The translations under genes were made by a program, and so were the position numbers. From Strongylocentrotus droebachiensis (taxonomy: Eukaryota > Echinodermata > Echinoidea > Camarodonta > Strongylocentrotidae), in NCBI GenBank assembly GCA_035222895.1, contig JAVYIG010002741.1, positions 166,447 to 230,446 on the forward strand: a DNA stretch of 64,000 bases, read 5' to 3'. Below, in pieces: positions 63,230 through 64,000 of this stretch. How positions within the stretch are numbered: the stretch's first letter is position 1; each line of letters starts with the position of its first letter. Below the pieces are notes generated by a model that was given only the letters and a program-made list of their open reading frames with translations, was not told the origin of the DNA and searched no databases.

Positions 63230-64000
63230 CTAAAGAGAAAACATATGATTGCTTAATAAAAATAAAATAAAGGAAAGAAAGAAGAGGAAGAAGAAGAAAA
63301 GAGGGAGACGGGGGCAAAGGGCTCTTGCCTCCCCCCCCCGCAAAAAATAAATAAGATAGAGAGAGAGAAGGGAAAGGGAAAGAGAAGATAAAGGAAAGAA
63401 GAAAAGAGGGAGACGGGGGCGAAAGGCTCTTGCCTCCTCCTCCCCCCCCCCCCCCCACCTAAAAATAAATAATAGAGAGAGAGAGAGAGAGAAGGGAAAG
63501 GGAAAGAGAAGATAAAGGAAAGAATAAAGAGGAAGAAGAAGAAAAAAGGAAGACGGGGGCAAAGGGCTCTTGCCTCCTCCCTCCCCCCCCCCCCCGCCTA
63601 AAAATAAATAATAGAGAGAGAGAGAGAGAGAGAAGGGAAAGGGAAGGAGAAGATAAAGGAAAGAAGAAGAAAGGGAGACGGGGGCGAAGGGCTTTTGCCT
63701 CCCCCCCCCCCGCCAAAAAATAAATAATAGAGAGAGAGAGAAGGGAAAGGGAAAGGGAAAGAGAAGATAAAGGAAAGAAAGAAGAGGAAGAATAAGAAAA
63801 GAGGGAAACGGGGGGCAAAGGGCTCTTGCATCCTGCCCCCCCCCCCCCGCCTAAAAATAAATAATAGAGATAGGTATGCAAGAGCCCTTAGCCTTTGCCC
63901 CCACCCCCCGCACAAAAGAGAGACATAGAGAGAGAAGGAAAAGAAGAGAAAGGGAAAGAAAGAAGAAGAAAAAAGGGGGGAAAGGAGATCAGGGAGGGGG
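63230..64000. repeat. purine-rich minisatellite, ~105-137-bp units
   Basis: Each unit has GAAAGAAGAGGAAGAAGAAG, GACGGGGGCAAAGGGCTC, TTGCCTCC with a C run, AAAAATAAATAATAGAGAG and GGGAAAGGGAAAGAG. Unit starts can be set at about 63308, 63413, 63552, 63679 and 63809. It runs off the window end. Minus-strand open frames across it are low-complexity. Confidence 0.93.

Noticed and set aside
63222..63915. Several overlapping minus-strand frames with Phe/Leu/Ser runs
   Set aside because: Translations of the purine-rich minisatellite.

Overview
This is eukaryotic DNA from an animal, most likely a sea urchin or a related marine invertebrate deuterostome. It is AT-rich, with long introns, many short DNA-transposon relics (MITEs), homopolymer G/C tracts, a tRNA-derived SINE, degraded LINEs and a tandem 5S rRNA-type array with a unit of about 895 bp. 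The species assignment is inference from these features. No bacterial genes, CRISPR array or intact virus is visible.

Positions 253-49428 (minus strand) hold one protein-coding gene, which I could assemble exon by exon. It is a TBC-domain Rab GTPase-activating protein, orthologous to vertebrate GRTP1 (growth hormone-regulated TBC protein 1, TBC1D6). Seven coding exons with consistent GT/AG borders and phases give 355 residues: 49346-49428, 27628-27782, 18183-18341, 4315-4536, 2215-2387, 1016-1201 and 253-342. Both catalytic fingers of the TBC fold are present. A candidate alternative first exon (35387-35508) lies in intron 1 and is phase-compatible with exon 2. Decayed copies of two exon ends sit in introns next to their source exons.

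The introns hold several families of non-autonomous DNA transposons whose ends and target duplications can be read directly: foldback elements of about 880 bp with TA duplications (24742-25625, 28047-28929, half copy 2978-3420), a 360-bp near-perfect hairpin with a 9-bp duplication (8496-8855), a 2.2-kb piggyBac-like element inserted at TTAA inside a smaller MITE (11174-13364), a hAT-type element with an 8-bp duplication (32704-33416), several TTAA-flanked MITEs, and nested insertions at 30757-31622. There are also minisatellites, microsatellites, three SINE copies and two LINE fragments.

Upstream of the gene (49429-64000) is repeat territory. Positions 51211-54728 contain four 5S rRNA-like copies in tandem, all with shared substitutions in the internal promoter; three have a perfect CRE palindrome about 40-47 bp upstream. 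The array ends abruptly against a 5'-truncated, inverted L1/Tx1-type LINE (54733-55869). A longer but broken copy of the same LINE runs on the plus strand (57525-61718), with endonuclease, reverse transcriptase (YADD) and a C-terminal zinc knuckle. The window closes in G/C homopolymer tracts and a minisatellite of roughly 105-137-bp units (63230-64000).

I did not find a convincing new multi-gene system. The points most worth a second look are the candidate alternative first exon, the variant 5S array and its junction with the LINE, and the nested transposons with readable empty sites.
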